NCBI GenBank assembly: GCA_018333865.1
Contig: JAGXSE010000028.1
Coordinates: forward strand, 1-58,770
Length of the DNA stretch: 58,770 nt
Source: Syntrophomonadaceae bacterium
GTDB taxonomy: Bacteria > Bacillota > PH28-bin88
Direction of reading: 5' to 3'
A model generated the notes under the pieces. That model was given only the letters and a program-made list of their open reading frames with translations. It made no database searches and was not told where the DNA came from. The position numbers and the translations under genes were made by a program. This document shows, one piece after another, positions 1 to 9,456 of this stretch (within the stretch, counting starts at the first letter, position 1; every line of letters starts with the position of its first letter).

Positions 1-81
1 CTTCGCCAGTTGACAGCCTCTCCCGGCCAATTGCGATTGGTGTATGAAGAAAACTGGAAAATAAACCGGTCGGTTGCATAA
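1..81 (+). other. Possible 3' end of an upstream gene (26 codons)
   Basis: Frame 1 is open from the first base to a TAA at 79-81 and could be the C-terminus of a gene starting outside the window. The fragment is too short to recognise. The AT-rich stretch that follows, up to the tuf promoter at 318, shows no gene. Chance openness over 26 codons cannot be excluded. Confidence 0.25.
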
Positions 82-317
82 AAAAAATAAACCTATACAG
101 GCAAACGGCAACATTGTGCAATACTACTCGTTTGCTCATTTGAAGATGCCCAGTTGATAAAAACGAGCAAAAGCTTCATAACTTAAGGGGTAACGATCCG
201 TGTAGACTGCTTGTTTTCAAAGGAACATTTGGCAAGAGTTACAAAAAAGTCAATTTCAAGAGTGCACAAGATTTTTGGATAATTTCATGCGTCAGCTCTG
301 TGTGTTGCTGTATATAA

Positions 318-346
318 TTGACAGGATGGGCAAAATAATATAGAAT
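318..346 (+). promoter_or_regulatory. Sigma-A type promoter for tuf copy 1
   Basis: TTGACA at 318-323 and TAGAAT at 341-346 are separated by exactly 17 bases, close to the sigma-A consensus. It lies 45 bases ahead of the first tuf start and is the only clear promoter in the 300-base leader. Confidence 0.8.
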
Positions 347-390
347 AAATACCGATTATTGGCTTGTCCGAAGGAGGAGAATGGGGAAAT

Positions 391-1590
391 ATGGGAAAAG
401 CAAAATTTGAGCGGAAGAAGCCCCACGTTAATGTAGGGACGATAGGGCATGTGGACCATGGGAAGACAACCCTGACGGCAGCAATCACCTTAGTATTGTC
501 CAAGGTAGGCGGGGCAGTGGCAACAGCCTACGATCAGATTGACAATGCACCCGAGGAGAGAGAAAGAGGCATTACCATCAACACCGCCCATGTGGAATAC
601 GAGACAGCCTCCCGGCACTATGCCCATGTGGATTGTCCCGGGCACGCCGACTATGTTAAGAACATGATCACCGGGGCGGCCCAGATGGACGGAGCTATAT
701 TGGTGGTTAGCGCGGCCGATGGTCCGATGCCCCAGACCAGAGAGCATATTTTGCTGGCCCGCCAGGTAGGAGTGCCATATATTGTCGTATTTTTGAACAA
801 GGCCGACATGGTAGACGACCAGGAGCTGATGGAGCTCGTAGAGATGGAAGTGCGCGAGTTATTAAGCGACTATGAATTTCCCGGCGACGAGATTCCAATG
901 ATCGCCGGTTCAGCATTAAAGGCCATGGAATGCGGCTGCGGCAAGCGGGAGTGCGAGTGGTGCAACAAGATCTGGGCCTTGATGGATGCAGTAGACAGCT
1001 ATATCCCCACCCCCAAGCGCGACATTGACAAGCCCTTTTTGTTGCCCGTGGAAGACGTATTTACCATTACCGGCCGGGGCACAGTGACGACCGGGAGAGT
1101 AGAGCGCGGTACCATCAAAGTGGGAGAAGAAGTAGAGATTGTAGGGTTTACCACCAGCCCGCGGAAGACCGTGGTTACCGGAGTTGAGATGTTTCGCAAG
1201 CTATTAGATCAAGCCCAGGCCGGAGACAACGTGGGGACCTTGTTAAGAGGAGTAGACCGCAAGGACGTAGAGCGGGGCCAGGTATTGGCCAAGCCCGGCT
1301 CCATCAAGCCCCACACCAAGTTTTTTGCAGAAGTATACGTCTTGACCAAGGAAGAGGGCGGGCGCCACACCCCCTTCTTTAACGGGTACCGTCCCCAGTT
1401 TTACTTTAGGACCACCGATGTGACCGGAGTGGCCCACCTGCCCGAAGGAGTAGAGATGGTGATGCCCGGAGACAACATCAAGATGACAATTGAGCTGATT
1501 ACCCCGATTGCTATTGAAGAAGGTTTGCGGTTCGCTATTCGTGAAGGCGGCCGGACAGTAGGAGCAGGAGTAGTAAGTAAAATAGGCTAA
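391..1590 (+). CDS. tuf: Elongation factor Tu, copy 1
   Basis: EF-Tu delivers aminoacyl-tRNA to the ribosomal A site as a GTP complex. The 399-residue protein has the G1 loop GHVDHGKT (residues 19-26), the switch-I RGITIN, the G3 motif DCPGH (81-85) and the G4 motif NKAD (136-139), followed by the two beta-barrel domains. I chose ATG 391, which gives [10 protein letters not shown] and follows AAGGAGGAGA at 371-380; an upstream in-frame TTG at 364 would add nine unlikely residues. Residues 181-191 hold a cysteine-rich insertion, [11 protein letters not shown], absent from ordinary EF-Tu. The protein is identical to the copy at 16512, and differences in the DNA are silent. It sits as a single gene between its own promoter and a terminator, ahead of rpmG-secE-nusG. 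Confidence 0.98.
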   Translation: MGKAKFERKKPHVNVGTIGHVDHGKTTLTAAITLVLSKVGGAVATAYDQIDNAPEERERGITINTAHVEYETASRHYAHVDCPGHADYVKNMITGAAQMDGAILVVSAADGPMPQTREHILLARQVGVPYIVVFLNKADMVDDQELMELVEMEVRELLSDYEFPGDEIPMIAGSALKAMECGCGKRECEWCNKIWALMDAVDSYIPTPKRDIDKPFLLPVEDVFTITGRGTVTTGRVERGTIKVGEEVEIVGFTTSPRKTVVTGVEMFRKLLDQAQAGDNVGTLLRGVDRKDVERGQVLAKPGSIKPHTKFFAEVYVLTKEEGGRHTPFFNGYRPQFYFRTTDVTGVAHLPEGVEMVMPGDNIKMTIELITPIAIEEGLRFAIREGGRTVGAGVVSKIG

Positions 1591-1615
1591 TTCGGCGATA
1601 AGGCCGGCGAAAAGA

Positions 1616-1659
1616 CAGGGACCGGGGGCAACAAACCCCTGTTCCCTGCTTGCTTTTTT
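1616..1659 (+). terminator. Rho-independent terminator after tuf copy 1
   Basis: An imperfect GC-rich hairpin (CAGGGACCGGGG paired with CCCCTGTTCCCTG) is followed by a T-rich tail with six T at 1654-1659. About the first 50 bases after the stop codon are shared almost exactly with the sequence downstream of tuf copy 2. Confidence 0.7.
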
Positions 1660-1773
1660 AAAGGCTTTTCCCTTGCGGGGGACTTTGTTAAAGACCAGGG
1701 TTGTTTAAAAACAATGAGATGGTGAAAGACTAGATGGGTGTCATGCCAGAAAATTTGTTGGAACCATCAAGTA

Positions 1774-1802
1774 TTGACACGCTTTTTATTGTATGATAAA
1801 TT
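1774..1802 (+). promoter_or_regulatory. Sigma-A type promoter for rpmG-secE-nusG
   Basis: TTGACA at 1774-1779 is followed after 17 bases by TAAATT at 1797-1802. It lies 47 bases before the L33 start, which suggests that the rpmG-secE-nusG-rplKA unit starts here, separately from tuf. Confidence 0.7.
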
Positions 1803-1849
1803 GATTGGGTGACGACCTGAGGGCTGGAAGGAAACTGGAGGTGCTTGTA

Positions 1850-1999
1850 ATGCGGCTGGGTATTACCTTGGCTTGCACCGAGTGCAAGAGAAGAAATTAT
1901 GTGACTACAAAAAATAAAAAAAACGACCCTGACCGGGTAGAGGTTAAAAAATATTGTAGCCACTGCAAGACCCATACTCCCCATAAAGAAACAAAATAG
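1850..1999 (+). CDS. rpmG: 50S ribosomal protein L33 (zinc-binding form)
   Basis: L33 is a small protein of the large subunit near the E site. This 49-residue protein carries two CxxC pairs (C9/C12 and C36/C39), so it is the zinc-containing C+ form rather than the zinc-free paralogue many Firmicutes keep for zinc shortage. ATG 1850 follows CTGGAGGTG at 1835-1843; an in-frame GTG at 1841 overlaps that site and is less likely. The order rpmG-secE-nusG is standard for bacteria. Confidence 0.95.
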   Translation: MRLGITLACTECKRRNYVTTKNKKNDPDRVEVKKYCSHCKTHTPHKETK

Positions 2000-2050
2000 C
2001 TAGGCGGTTCTTCCAAGGGACAAGGGTCGAGTACATCCGTTAATAGGAAC

Positions 2051-2096
2051 GGGGACACACCGCTGAAGTAAGGAAAGGGGACACACCTGCTGAAGT
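2051..2096 (+). repeat. Tandem GGGGACACACC repeats
   Basis: Two near-identical units, GGGGACACACC followed by GCTGAAGT or TGCTGAAGT, lie at 2051-2069 and 2077-2096. The same core recurs at 19987-19997, and a variant at 20096-20113. They belong to the window-wide intergenic repeat family sharing the hexamer GGGGAC. Confidence 0.75.
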
Positions 2097-2113
2097 CTGG
2101 GCCATTTTTTGAG

Positions 2114-2218
2114 GACAGGAATATCCCCAATCAATGCTCTTTGCAGGCAGAATGTATTTAAACTAAGGCAACGGGAATATACACGCTTAAGTGCAACGGA
2201 ACGCGGAATGTCCCCAAT
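2114..2218 (+). repeat. GTCCCC-type repeats upstream of secE
   Basis: GACAGGAATATCCCC at 2114-2128 is a degenerate unit. From 2173 to 2218 runs a 46-base unit, starting GGGAATATAC and ending CGGAACGCGGAATGTCCCC plus AAT, that recurs almost exactly at 20155-20200 upstream of rplB. The last part alone recurs at 3643-3663. The unit reaches into the artefactual extended secE frame, which helps to place the true secE start further downstream. Confidence 0.75.
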
Positions 2219-2241
2219 TAGTGAGAGGATGTGAAATCTCT

Positions 2242-2460
2242 TTGGTCACAGCCAATCGTGTAGCAAATGCTGCTAAGTTTAGCGAAAGAGTCAGCAAGTA
2301 TTTTCGTGGTGTCTGGTCGGAACTGAAGAAGGTCCATTGGCCTGATCGGAGCCAGCTGATAACCTATACCTCGGTAGTAATCGGGGCGGTTATTCTGGTG
2401 GCCATAATGATCTGGATAGTGGATTCCATTTTAAGCTTCTTACTGGGTGCTATTTTATAA
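2242..2460 (+). CDS. secE: Preprotein translocase subunit SecE
   Basis: SecE clamps SecY in the membrane translocon. The 72-residue protein has the amphipathic conserved segment VWSELKKVHWPDRSQL followed by one hydrophobic transmembrane helix (TSVVIGAVILVAIMIWIVDS), the usual one-helix layout outside enterobacteria. The start is uncertain: TTG 2242 follows GAGAGGATGTG, while GTG 2221 would add seven residues. The frame stays open further upstream, but that part is intergenic repeat sequence and not coding. It lies directly ahead of nusG, as in most bacteria. Confidence 0.9.
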   Translation: MVTANRVANAAKFSERVSKYFRGVWSELKKVHWPDRSQLITYTSVVIGAVILVAIMIWIVDSILSFLLGAIL

Positions 2461-2635
2461 CATAGCTGGCATCGGCCTGTCTTGGTTCTTAAGTCCCGGC
2501 TGCTAAAGGGGAATCGTGACCTCGTATAAAGATGCGGGGGTATTAGAGTGGGTAGCCACCTTTGATCTAGTATGGGAGCGGCGTATTGACTGGAAATGCA
2601 GGATTGGGTGGACTGCCTCCTCCGGAGGTTTCGAA

Positions 2636-3160
2636 ATGGATAAACAATGGTTTGTTATTCATACCTATTCTGGGTACGAAAACAAGGTCAAGGCTAACCT
2701 GGAAAAGCGTGTTGAGTCAATGAATATAGGCGATAAGATTTTCCGGGTGCTGGTGCCTGTGGAAGACGAAATCCAGCTTAAAGACGGCAAGAAAAAAATC
2801 ACCAAGCGCAAGGTTTATCCTGGCTATGTGATGGTGGAAATGATTATGACCGACACCTCCTGGTATGTTGTGCGCAACACCCCGGGGGTTACCGGTTTTG
2901 TTGGAACCGGCGCCAAACCTATTCCTCTGCACCCTGCCGAGTCTAAACAGATTTTGAAGCAAATGGGAGTAACCGAACCTAAGGCGAGGATAGATCTGGT
3001 TATCGGGCAAAATGTCAGGGTCGCCAGCGGGCCTTTCGAAAATTTTATCGGCACTGTTGAAGAAATTAATCCTGAAAAAGGCAAGTTAAGAGTGCTTGTT
3101 TCCATGTTTGGCCGGGAAACCCCTGTCGAACTGGAGTTTGGTCAAATAGAGAAGCTGTAA
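2636..3160 (+). CDS. nusG: Transcription termination/antitermination factor NusG
   Basis: NusG binds the clamp of RNA polymerase through its NGN domain and links transcription to translation or Rho through its KOW domain. The 174-residue protein starts MDKQWFVIHTYSGYE, the typical NGN beginning, has the central YPGYVMVEM motif, and ends with a KOW segment (VRVASGPFENFIGTV...). ATG 2636 is preceded by CCGGAGGTT at 2622-2630 with good spacing. The reading frame runs open for 120 bases upstream, but that part lacks similarity to the family and a ribosome binding site. Confidence 0.97.
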   Translation: MDKQWFVIHTYSGYENKVKANLEKRVESMNIGDKIFRVLVPVEDEIQLKDGKKKITKRKVYPGYVMVEMIMTDTSWYVVRNTPGVTGFVGTGAKPIPLHPAESKQILKQMGVTEPKARIDLVIGQNVRVASGPFENFIGTVEEINPEKGKLRVLVSMFGRETPVELEFGQIEKL

Positions 3161-3212
3161 GTATGGCACAGAATAATCGCAATTAATTATTGTTAAGGGG
3201 GTGGATTGCAAA

Positions 3213-3644
3213 GTGGCCAAAAAAGCAAAAAAGGTAGTTGGCTTGGTTAAGCTCCAGTGCCCTGCCGGCAAAGCGAATCCGGCGCCTCCTGTGGGACCGG
3301 CCCTTGGTCAGCACGGTGTAAATATCATGGCTTTTTGTAAGGAATTTAACGAGCGGACAGCTAAGGATGCAGGTTTAATCATCCCTGTGGAAATTACGGT
3401 TTATGAGGACAGGTCCTTTACCTTCATTACTAAAACCCCGCCGGCAGCTATTCTTTTGAAAAAGGCAGCCGGTATCGAAACTGCCTCTGGTGAACCAAAC
3501 CTCAAAAAAGTTGCCAAGGTTCCTAGAGAAAAAGTCAGGGAGATCGCTGAGATGAAGATGAAAGACCTAAACGCTGCCAGTGTTGAGGCAGCCATGCGGA
3601 TGATCGAAGGCACCGCGCGAAGCATGGGTATCGACATCGTTTAA
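3213..3644 (+). CDS. rplK: 50S ribosomal protein L11
   Basis: L11 forms the stalk base and the GTPase-associated centre with 23S rRNA. The 143-residue length is normal. The N-terminal domain has the proline-rich [20 protein letters not shown] segment, and the C-terminal domain binds rRNA. GTG 3213 is chosen because it follows AAGGGGGTGG at 3196-3205 and gives [10 protein letters not shown]. Its TAA stop merges directly into a copy of the CGGAACGCGGAATGTCCCC repeat. It is cotranscribed with rplA. Confidence 0.97.
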   Translation: MAKKAKKVVGLVKLQCPAGKANPAPPVGPALGQHGVNIMAFCKEFNERTAKDAGLIIPVEITVYEDRSFTFITKTPPAAILLKKAAGIETASGEPNLKKVAKVPREKVREIAEMKMKDLNAASVEAAMRMIEGTARSMGIDIV

Positions 3645-3663
3645 CGGAACGCGGAATGTCCCC
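3643..3663 (+). repeat. GTCCCC-type repeat abutting the rplK stop
   Basis: This is a third copy of the 21-base unit seen at 2195-2215 and 20177-20197. Its leading AA forms part of the TAA stop codon of rplK. It lies in the 137-base gap between rplK and rplA, which is normally very short. Confidence 0.75.
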
Positions 3664-3781
3664 AAATTGAATGCTGAGTGCTTGAATTTCAAGGTAGATT
3701 AAGGAAAAGTTGCTGTCAACCTGGCAGCGGGTATTGTGGGAGGAACCAAGTTCCGCTTAACCACGAAAGGAGAAATGTCAA

Positions 3782-4480
3782 ATGCCATTCAGAGGCAAAA
3801 AGTATCAAGAAGGTTTAAAACAGTACCAACGGGATAACTTGCATGATCCCCCTGAGGCCATGGAGCTGGTTAAAAAAATTGCTCCGGCTAAATTTGATGA
3901 AACTGTGGAAGTAGCTGTGAAGCTGGGCGTTGACCCCCGTCATGCGGACCAACAGGTAAGGGGTACTGTTGTTTTGCCCCATGGTACCGGCAAGACCAGG
4001 TCTGTTCTGGTTTTTGCCAAAGGCGATAAGGCCAAAGAGGCTCAGGTTGCCGGGGCTGATTTTATCGGGGCAGAGGATATGATTGCCAAGATTGAGGGCG
4101 GTTGGTTGGGCTTCGATGTGGCTATTGCCACTCCAGATATGATGGGAGCAGTAGGTAAACTGGGCCGGGTGCTGGGTCCCCGCGGGCTGATGCCAAACCC
4201 GAAATCTGGCACCGTGACCTTCGAAGTTGAGAGAGCAATTAAAGAAGTAAAGGCCGGAAAAATTTCCTTCCGTGTTGATAAAGGCGGAATCGTCCATGCA
4301 CCTATTGGCCGGGTATCCTTCGCTACGGAAAAACTTTTGGAAAACTTTCAGACTTTGCTGGAAGCCTTGATGAAAGCCAAGCCTGCTGCGGCTAAGGGGC
4401 AGTATGTACGCACTGTGAATGTTACATCTACTATGGGGCCGGGCGTCAGGGTTAATCCTTTGAAAGCCGTCCCCCGGTAA
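3782..4480 (+). CDS. rplA: 50S ribosomal protein L1
   Basis: L1 is the mobile stalk protein that assists release of deacylated tRNA and often represses its own operon. The 232 residues include the family motif [19 protein letters not shown] and the ending [11 protein letters not shown] 3782 follows AAAGGAGAAATG. It sits after rplK in the common rplKA pair. The following gap holds the L10 leader rather than a terminator. Confidence 0.97.
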   Translation: MPFRGKKYQEGLKQYQRDNLHDPPEAMELVKKIAPAKFDETVEVAVKLGVDPRHADQQVRGTVVLPHGTGKTRSVLVFAKGDKAKEAQVAGADFIGAEDMIAKIEGGWLGFDVAIATPDMMGAVGKLGRVLGPRGLMPNPKSGTVTFEVERAIKEVKAGKISFRVDKGGIVHAPIGRVSFATEKLLENFQTLLEALMKAKPAAAKGQYVRTVNVTSTMGPGVRVNPLKAVPR

Positions 4481-4528
4481 TAGCTTGACCGGGCTCCATT
4501 AAAGCATGATCGGCTCCGCAACTGAATA

Positions 4529-4610
4529 CTGGACTGTAGACAGCAGGCGCATTGAAAAATGCTTAATGCCGCAAGGCGCCCGCCGAGGTTTTCGCAAAAA
4601 TTTGCTATTA
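4529..4610 (+). promoter_or_regulatory. L10 leader RNA (autoregulatory), core
   Basis: The 216-base gap ahead of rplJ contains the landmarks of the L10 leader: GTAGACAGCAGGCGC (4536-4550) pairing across a short loop with GGCGCCCGCC, followed by GAGGTTTTCGC. In other Firmicutes this RNA is bound by the L10(L12)4 complex to repress rplJ-rplL. The assignment rests on motif recognition, and the exact boundaries are uncertain. Confidence 0.75.
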
Positions 4611-4696
4611 ACCTGTGGCTTTGGTGTGTCTACGCATCAAGGCCATTGTTTTTAGAGTGTTGAACCAGTTATTGCAGAGGAGGTGTGTATTAGCAA

Positions 4697-5233
4697 GTGA
4701 ACAAACAGCGCCAGAAAAAAGAATTGGCTGTTGCTGAGCTGAGGCAACAGCTGCGGGAGAGTACCGCGGCGGTTTTGACTGATTACCGGGGACTGAACGT
4801 CAAAGCGATCACCAATTTGAGAGTAGAGTTGCGGCAGGTTGGGATTGAGTATAAAGTGGTAAAGAACACTTTGACCCAGCTGGCTGCGGAAGAACTCGGG
4901 CTAAAAGGGCTGGATCCTTACCTGGAAGGCCCGACTGCGATAGCCTTTGGCAAAAAAGACCCGGTAGCTCCGGCAAAAATACTTTTAAATTTTGCCAAGA
5001 CAAATAAACAGCTGCAGATTAAGGCAGGACTTTTGCAAGGCAGGGTTATCGATTCTGACGGCGTGAAAGCCCTGGCGGATTTGCCCTCCCGGGAGGAACT
5101 GCTTGCCAAGGTTGTAGGTGGGATGAAAGCTCCCATGTACGGCCTGGTCAATGTCCTCAGTGCGCCCATGCGGAACCTGGTTTGTGTCTTAGAGGCAGTC
5201 CGCAAACAAAAGGAAGAACAGGCAGCCAGCTAA
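4697..5233 (+). CDS. rplJ: 50S ribosomal protein L10
   Basis: L10 anchors L7/L12 dimers to the ribosomal stalk. The 178-residue protein has the N-terminal rRNA-binding domain ([24 protein letters not shown]) and a helical C-terminus for L12 dimers. GTG 4697 follows GAGGAGGTGTG. It is preceded by the L10 leader and paired with rplL, so autogenous control by L10-L12 is expected. Confidence 0.96.
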   Translation: MNKQRQKKELAVAELRQQLRESTAAVLTDYRGLNVKAITNLRVELRQVGIEYKVVKNTLTQLAAEELGLKGLDPYLEGPTAIAFGKKDPVAPAKILLNFAKTNKQLQIKAGLLQGRVIDSDGVKALADLPSREELLAKVVGGMKAPMYGLVNVLSAPMRNLVCVLEAVRKQKEEQAAS

Positions 5234-5304
5234 TTACTGATGCCTGGCAGGTCAGGTTGCTTAACTAAAAAATAATTGTTTTGATTAATAAGGAGGAAAT
5301 AAAA

Positions 5305-5685
5305 ATGTCCAAGGTTGCAGAGATTTTAGAAGCTGTAAAAGGTTTGACCGTACTTGAATTATCCGAACTGGTTAAGGCCTTCGAAGTGGAATTTGGTGTA
5401 AGCGCTGCCGCGCCGGTAGCCTTTGCTGCTGCTCCTGGTGCTGCTGCACCTGCTGCTGAGCCGGAAGAAGAACAGACTGAATTCGATGTTATCCTGGCAG
5501 CTGCCGGAGACAAGAAGATCAACGTGATCAAGGTTGTGCGCGAACTCACCAACCTGGGTCTGAAAGAAGCCAAGGACCTGGTTGATGGAGCTCCAAAGCC
5601 TGTTAAAGAAAAAGTCAGCAAAGAGGAAGCTGCATCCATTAAGGCGAAACTTGTGGAAGTCGGCGCCACTGTACAAGTTAAATAG
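5305..5685 (+). CDS. rplL: 50S ribosomal protein L7/L12
   Basis: L7/L12 is the multicopy stalk protein that recruits translational GTPases. It has 126 residues: an N-terminal dimerisation helix, an Ala/Pro/Glu-rich hinge (about residues 37-55), and the C-terminal domain with [26 protein letters not shown] 5305 follows AAGGAGGAAATAA. The gene ends the rplJL unit at a strong terminator. Confidence 0.97.
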   Translation: MSKVAEILEAVKGLTVLELSELVKAFEVEFGVSAAAPVAFAAAPGAAAPAAEPEEEQTEFDVILAAAGDKKINVIKVVRELTNLGLKEAKDLVDGAPKPVKEKVSKEEAASIKAKLVEVGATVQVK

Positions 5686-5713
5686 TCCTTTATTGAGTAC
5701 ATTCCCTTATTTT

Positions 5714-5740
5714 GACACTCAACAAATGAGTGTCTTTTTT
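5714..5740 (+). terminator. Rho-independent terminator after rplL
   Basis: A perfect 8-bp stem (GACACTCA / TGAGTGTC) with a 5-base loop is followed by six T. It separates rplJL from the rpoBC promoter that starts three bases later. Confidence 0.9.
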
Positions 5741-5742
5741 GC

Positions 5743-5771
5743 TTGACACTTCGCTTTATCTGTGCTAAGAT
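5743..5771 (+). promoter_or_regulatory. Sigma-A type promoter for rpoBC
   Basis: TTGACA at 5743-5748 and TAAGAT at 5766-5771 have 17-base spacing, immediately after the rplL terminator. The roughly 200-base transcribed leader up to rpoB shows no gene. Confidence 0.85.
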
Positions 5772-5969
5772 TATAAAACGGCATTTATGCTATTTTATGG
5801 GAGTCTAAGTAGGTTGCTGGAAATAGCGAAAACTAGAATGTATAAAAGTTTAAGCACCGGTAAGAATAGGTAGATAGGAGATTAATTGCCGGAATACGAA
5901 GCGAGGTTTTTTTAAGTAAGGCCTTGCTTTGAATTTTTGTTGTTAAATCAATGTTGGGGGTGACCGTCA

Positions 5970-8900
5970 ATGCCCTATCCTGTCCGGGTAGGCACCCGGG
6001 AGAGATGGACCTATGCCAAAATCCAAGAAGTGCTGGAAATGCCCAACCTGATTGAAATTCAGAAGAACTCCTACCAATGGTTTGTTGATGAGGGCCTCCG
6101 GGAAATCTTCAGGGATATTTCGCCGATACAGGATTTTACTGGGAATTTGATCTTGGAGTTTGTGGATTATACCCTGGGGGAGCCAAAGTATTCTGTTGAT
6201 GAATGCAAGGAAAGGGATATGACTTATGCTGCACCTCTCAGGGTAAAAGTCCGCTTGATTAATAAGGAAACCGGGGAGGTTAAGGAACAAGAGGTATTTA
6301 TGGGCGATTTCCCTCTGATGACCGAGAAAGGCACTTTTGTCATCAACGGGGCGGAAAGGGTCATCGTCAGCCAATTGGTGCGGTCGCCTGGGGTATACTA
6401 CAGCGAGCAAATTGACCCAAGCGGTGTCAAGGTATTCACTGCTACGATTATTCCTAACCGGGGTGCCTGGTTGGAGTTTGAAACCGATATTAACGAAAAT
6501 ATTTATGTCCGGGTTGACCGGACCCGGAAAATCCCGGCAACTGTCCTGATGAGAGCCTTGGGACAGGGAAACAACATCCAGATATTGGAGATGTTTGACA
6601 GCGATCCCCGGATCCAGTTAACGATGGAAAAGGACAATACAGATTCTGAAGAAGAGGCTTTGGTAGAAATATACAAGCGCCTGCGTCCGGGCGAACCTCC
6701 CACGGTAGAGAGCGCCCGCACCCTGCTGGAGACTCTTTTCTTCGACCCCAAGCGCTATGACTTGGGCAATGTCGGCCGCTATAAGCTGGAGAAAAAGCTG
6801 AAGCACGGCATCCTTTTTTCTGAAGAAGGTCGGCGCGATTACATCCGCCATTTAACCAGAGGCGATATTGTAGCTTCCCTCAGGTATTTGCTCCGGCTAA
6901 TGCGGGGGGAAGTAAAGCCCGATGATATTGACCACCTGGGCAATCGTCGCCTGAGATCTGTAGGGGAACTCCTGCAGAACCAATTTAGGGTTGGCCTCTC
7001 CAGGATGGAACGGGTGGTCAGAGAAAGAATGACGATCCAGGATGTAGAGGTTATTACCCCGCAAGTCCTGATTAACATCCGGCCGGTAGTTGCAGCAATT
7101 AAGGAATTTTTTGGTTCCTCCCAGTTGTCCCAGTTTATGGATCAGACGAACCCCCTGGCAGAACTGACCCATAAGCGGCGTTTGAGCGCCTTGGGGCCTG
7201 GCGGTTTAAGCCGTGAGAGGGCGGGCTTTGAAGTTCGGGACGTGCATCACTCCCATTACGGGCGGATGTGTCCGATTGAAACTCCGGAAGGTCCTAACAT
7301 CGGCCTGATCAGCTCTTTGAGCACCTATGCCAGGATTAACGAGTTTGGCTTTATTGAGACCCCTTACCGTAAGGTTGACAAGGATCGGGGTCGGGTTACC
7401 GATGAGATCGTTTACTTGGCTGCGGATGAGGAGGACCAATTTATTATTGCCCAGGCGAACGCCCCGCTGGACGAAGTTGGAAGGTTCCTTCAGCCGAAGG
7501 TCAACGCCCGCCACGGGAAAGAAATTATTGTCTCACCTGTTGAACGGGCCGACTTTATGGATGTTACACCAAAACAGGTTTGGAGTATTGCCACAGCTTT
7601 AATTCCCTTTTTAGAGCACGATGACGCTAACCGGGCTTTAATGGGTGCCAACATGCAGCGCCAGGCCGTGCCCTTACTGCGCACCGAGGCTCCCTTGGTG
7701 GGTACCGGGATGGAATGGAAGACGGCCAGGGATTCCGGTGTTGTGCTCCTGGCAAAAAATGCCGGTGTGGTGGAAAGAGCGACAGCTACCGATATCGTGA
7801 TCAGGACTGACAAGGGTCTTTTGGACATCTACCGCCTGTTGAAGTACACCAGATCAAACCAGGGAACATCTATTAACCAAAAACCTATTGTCAAAAAAAG
7901 ACAGCGGGTGGAAGCCGGTGATGTGATTGCGGACGGCCCATCCACTGACTGCGGTGAGCTGGCTTTAGGCAGAAATATCCTGGTGGCTTTTATGACCTGG
8001 GAAGGCTATAACTACGAGGATGCGATCCTGATCAGCGAAAAACTGGTCAAGGAAGATTATTTCACTTCTATACATATCGAAGAGTATGAGTGTGATGCGC
8101 GGGACACCAAACTGGGACCGGAAGAAATCACCAGAGATATCCCTAATGTGGGCGAGGATGTGTTAAAAGACCTGGACAGCAGGGGTATCATCCGGGTAGG
8201 CGCGGAGGTCCGCCCGGGGGACATCCTGGTGGGCAAAGTGACGCCTAAAGGGGAAACGGAATTGACTGCCGAAGAGCGCCTGTTGAGAGCCATCTTTGGC
8301 GAGAAGGCCAGGGAAGTGCGGGATACCTCCTTGAGGGTACCGCATGGGGAATCCGGCATGGTGGTAGATGTAAAGGTTTTCTCCCGGGAAAAGGGCGACG
8401 AACTCGCGCCGGGTGTGAACCAACTGGTCAGGGTGTATGTAGCGCAAAAACGGAAAATATCCGAGGGCGATAAAATGGCGGGCCGCCATGGAAACAAGGG
8501 TGTTATATCCAGAATCCTACCTGAGGAAGACATGCCTTTCCTGCCGGACGGCACCCCCGTAGAGATTGTACTGAATCCCCTGGGTGTTCCTTCCCGGATG
8601 AATATTGGGCAGATATTGGAATGTCATTTGGGATGGGCGGCCAAAACTTTGGGCTTAAATATTGCCACCCCTGTATTTGATGGGGCTGATGAGGAAGATA
8701 TTGTTAAGATTTTGAGGGAAGCCGGCCTGCCGGAAACAGGCAAGTCCAGGCTCTATGACGGCAGGACAGGTAGGCCTTTTGATAATCCTGTTACCGTTGG
8801 TTATGTTTATATGCTTAAACTGGCGCATCTTGTCGACGATAAGATCCATGCCAGGTCTACCGGCCCGTATTCCTTGGTTACACAGCAGCCGCTGGGCGGC

Positions 8901-9392
8901 AAGGCCCAGTTTGGCGGGCAGCGTTTTGGGGAAATGGAAGTATGGGCCTTGGAGGCCTATGGAGCTGCCTATACTCTCCAGGAAATCCTTACAGTCAAGT
9001 CCGATGATGTGGTTGGGCGGGTAAAAACCTACGAGGCTATCGTGAAGGGAGAAAACGTGCCGGAGCCAGGTGTGCCGGAATCCTTCAAGGTACTGATTAA
9101 AGAGCTGCAGAGCCTTGCTCTGGATGTCAAGGTTCTTTCCGGGCAAGACGAAGAAATTGAAATCAGTGAAGAAGAGGATGACGTCGCTGAAACTGCCAAG
9201 GAACTGGGCATAGACCTGGGAGACCGGCCTGCCGGAGCTCCGGCAGCAGGGGCGGGCCTTGATGAAGGCGAAGCCTACGATCCTGGCGAGGATGACTACG
9301 AGGACCTGGATCTTGACCTGGAACCCAACTCAGCATTTGATAGAAATCTGGATGAATTTGAGGACGATGAGTTCGATGACGATGACCGGTAG
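5970..9392 (+). CDS. rpoB: DNA-directed RNA polymerase subunit beta
   Basis: Beta forms one pincer and part of the catalytic centre of RNA polymerase. The 1140-residue protein shows the rifampicin pocket (about residues 384-412, [16 protein letters not shown] and [13 protein letters not shown]), the [14 protein letters not shown] motif, the active-centre lysines in [11 protein letters not shown], and the C-terminal [20 protein letters not shown]. The rifampicin region has the usual drug-sensitive residues. After about residue 1050 the protein carries an unusually long, strongly acidic, partly Ala/Gly-rich tail ending in a run of Asp. ATG 5970 follows GGGGGTGACC. rpoC follows 64 bases later. 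Confidence 0.98.
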   Translation: MPYPVRVGTRERWTYAKIQEVLEMPNLIEIQKNSYQWFVDEGLREIFRDISPIQDFTGNLILEFVDYTLGEPKYSVDECKERDMTYAAPLRVKVRLINKETGEVKEQEVFMGDFPLMTEKGTFVINGAERVIVSQLVRSPGVYYSEQIDPSGVKVFTATIIPNRGAWLEFETDINENIYVRVDRTRKIPATVLMRALGQGNNIQILEMFDSDPRIQLTMEKDNTDSEEEALVEIYKRLRPGEPPTVESARTLLETLFFDPKRYDLGNVGRYKLEKKLKHGILFSEEGRRDYIRHLTRGDIVASLRYLLRLMRGEVKPDDIDHLGNRRLRSVGELLQNQFRVGLSRMERVVRERMTIQDVEVITPQVLINIRPVVAAIKEFFGSSQLSQFMDQTNPLAELTHKRRLSALGPGGLSRERAGFEVRDVHHSHYGRMCPIETPEGPNIGLISSLSTYARINEFGFIETPYRKVDKDRGRVTDEIVYLAADEEDQFIIAQANAPLDEVGRFLQPKVNARHGKEIIVSPVERADFMDVTPKQVWSIATALIPFLEHDDANRALMGANMQRQAVPLLRTEAPLVGTGMEWKTARDSGVVLLAKNAGVVERATATDIVIRTDKGLLDIYRLLKYTRSNQGTSINQKPIVKKRQRVEAGDVIADGPSTDCGELALGRNILVAFMTWEGYNYEDAILISEKLVKEDYFTSIHIEEYECDARDTKLGPEEITRDIPNVGEDVLKDLDSRGIIRVGAEVRPGDILVGKVTPKGETELTAEERLLRAIFGEKAREVRDTSLRVPHGESGMVVDVKVFSREKGDELAPGVNQLVRVYVAQKRKISEGDKMAGRHGNKGVISRILPEEDMPFLPDGTPVEIVLNPLGVPSRMNIGQILECHLGWAAKTLGLNIATPVFDGADEEDIVKILREAGLPETGKSRLYDGRTGRPFDNPVTVGYVYMLKLAHLVDDKIHARSTGPYSLVTQQPLGGKAQFGGQRFGEMEVWALEAYGAAYTLQEILTVKSDDVVGRVKTYEAIVKGENVPEPGVPESFKVLIKELQSLALDVKVLSGQDEEIEISEEEDDVAETAKELGIDLGDRPAGAPAAGAGLDEGEAYDPGEDDYEDLDLDLEPNSAFDRNLDEFEDDEFDDDDR

Positions 9393-9456
9393 GTCCTTTT
9401 CTTAGATATAAGTAAGGCGTCATGCTTAGTTAAGCCTGAAGAAGGGAGATAGTCCC

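Noticed and set aside
2191-2241. Extended N-terminus of SecE
   Set aside because: The first codons are the CGGAACGCGGAATGTCCCC repeat, which occurs elsewhere outside genes.
5967-6410. 147-codon minus-strand frame opposite the start of rpoB
   Set aside because: Antisense shadow of a conserved coding region with no independent signals.
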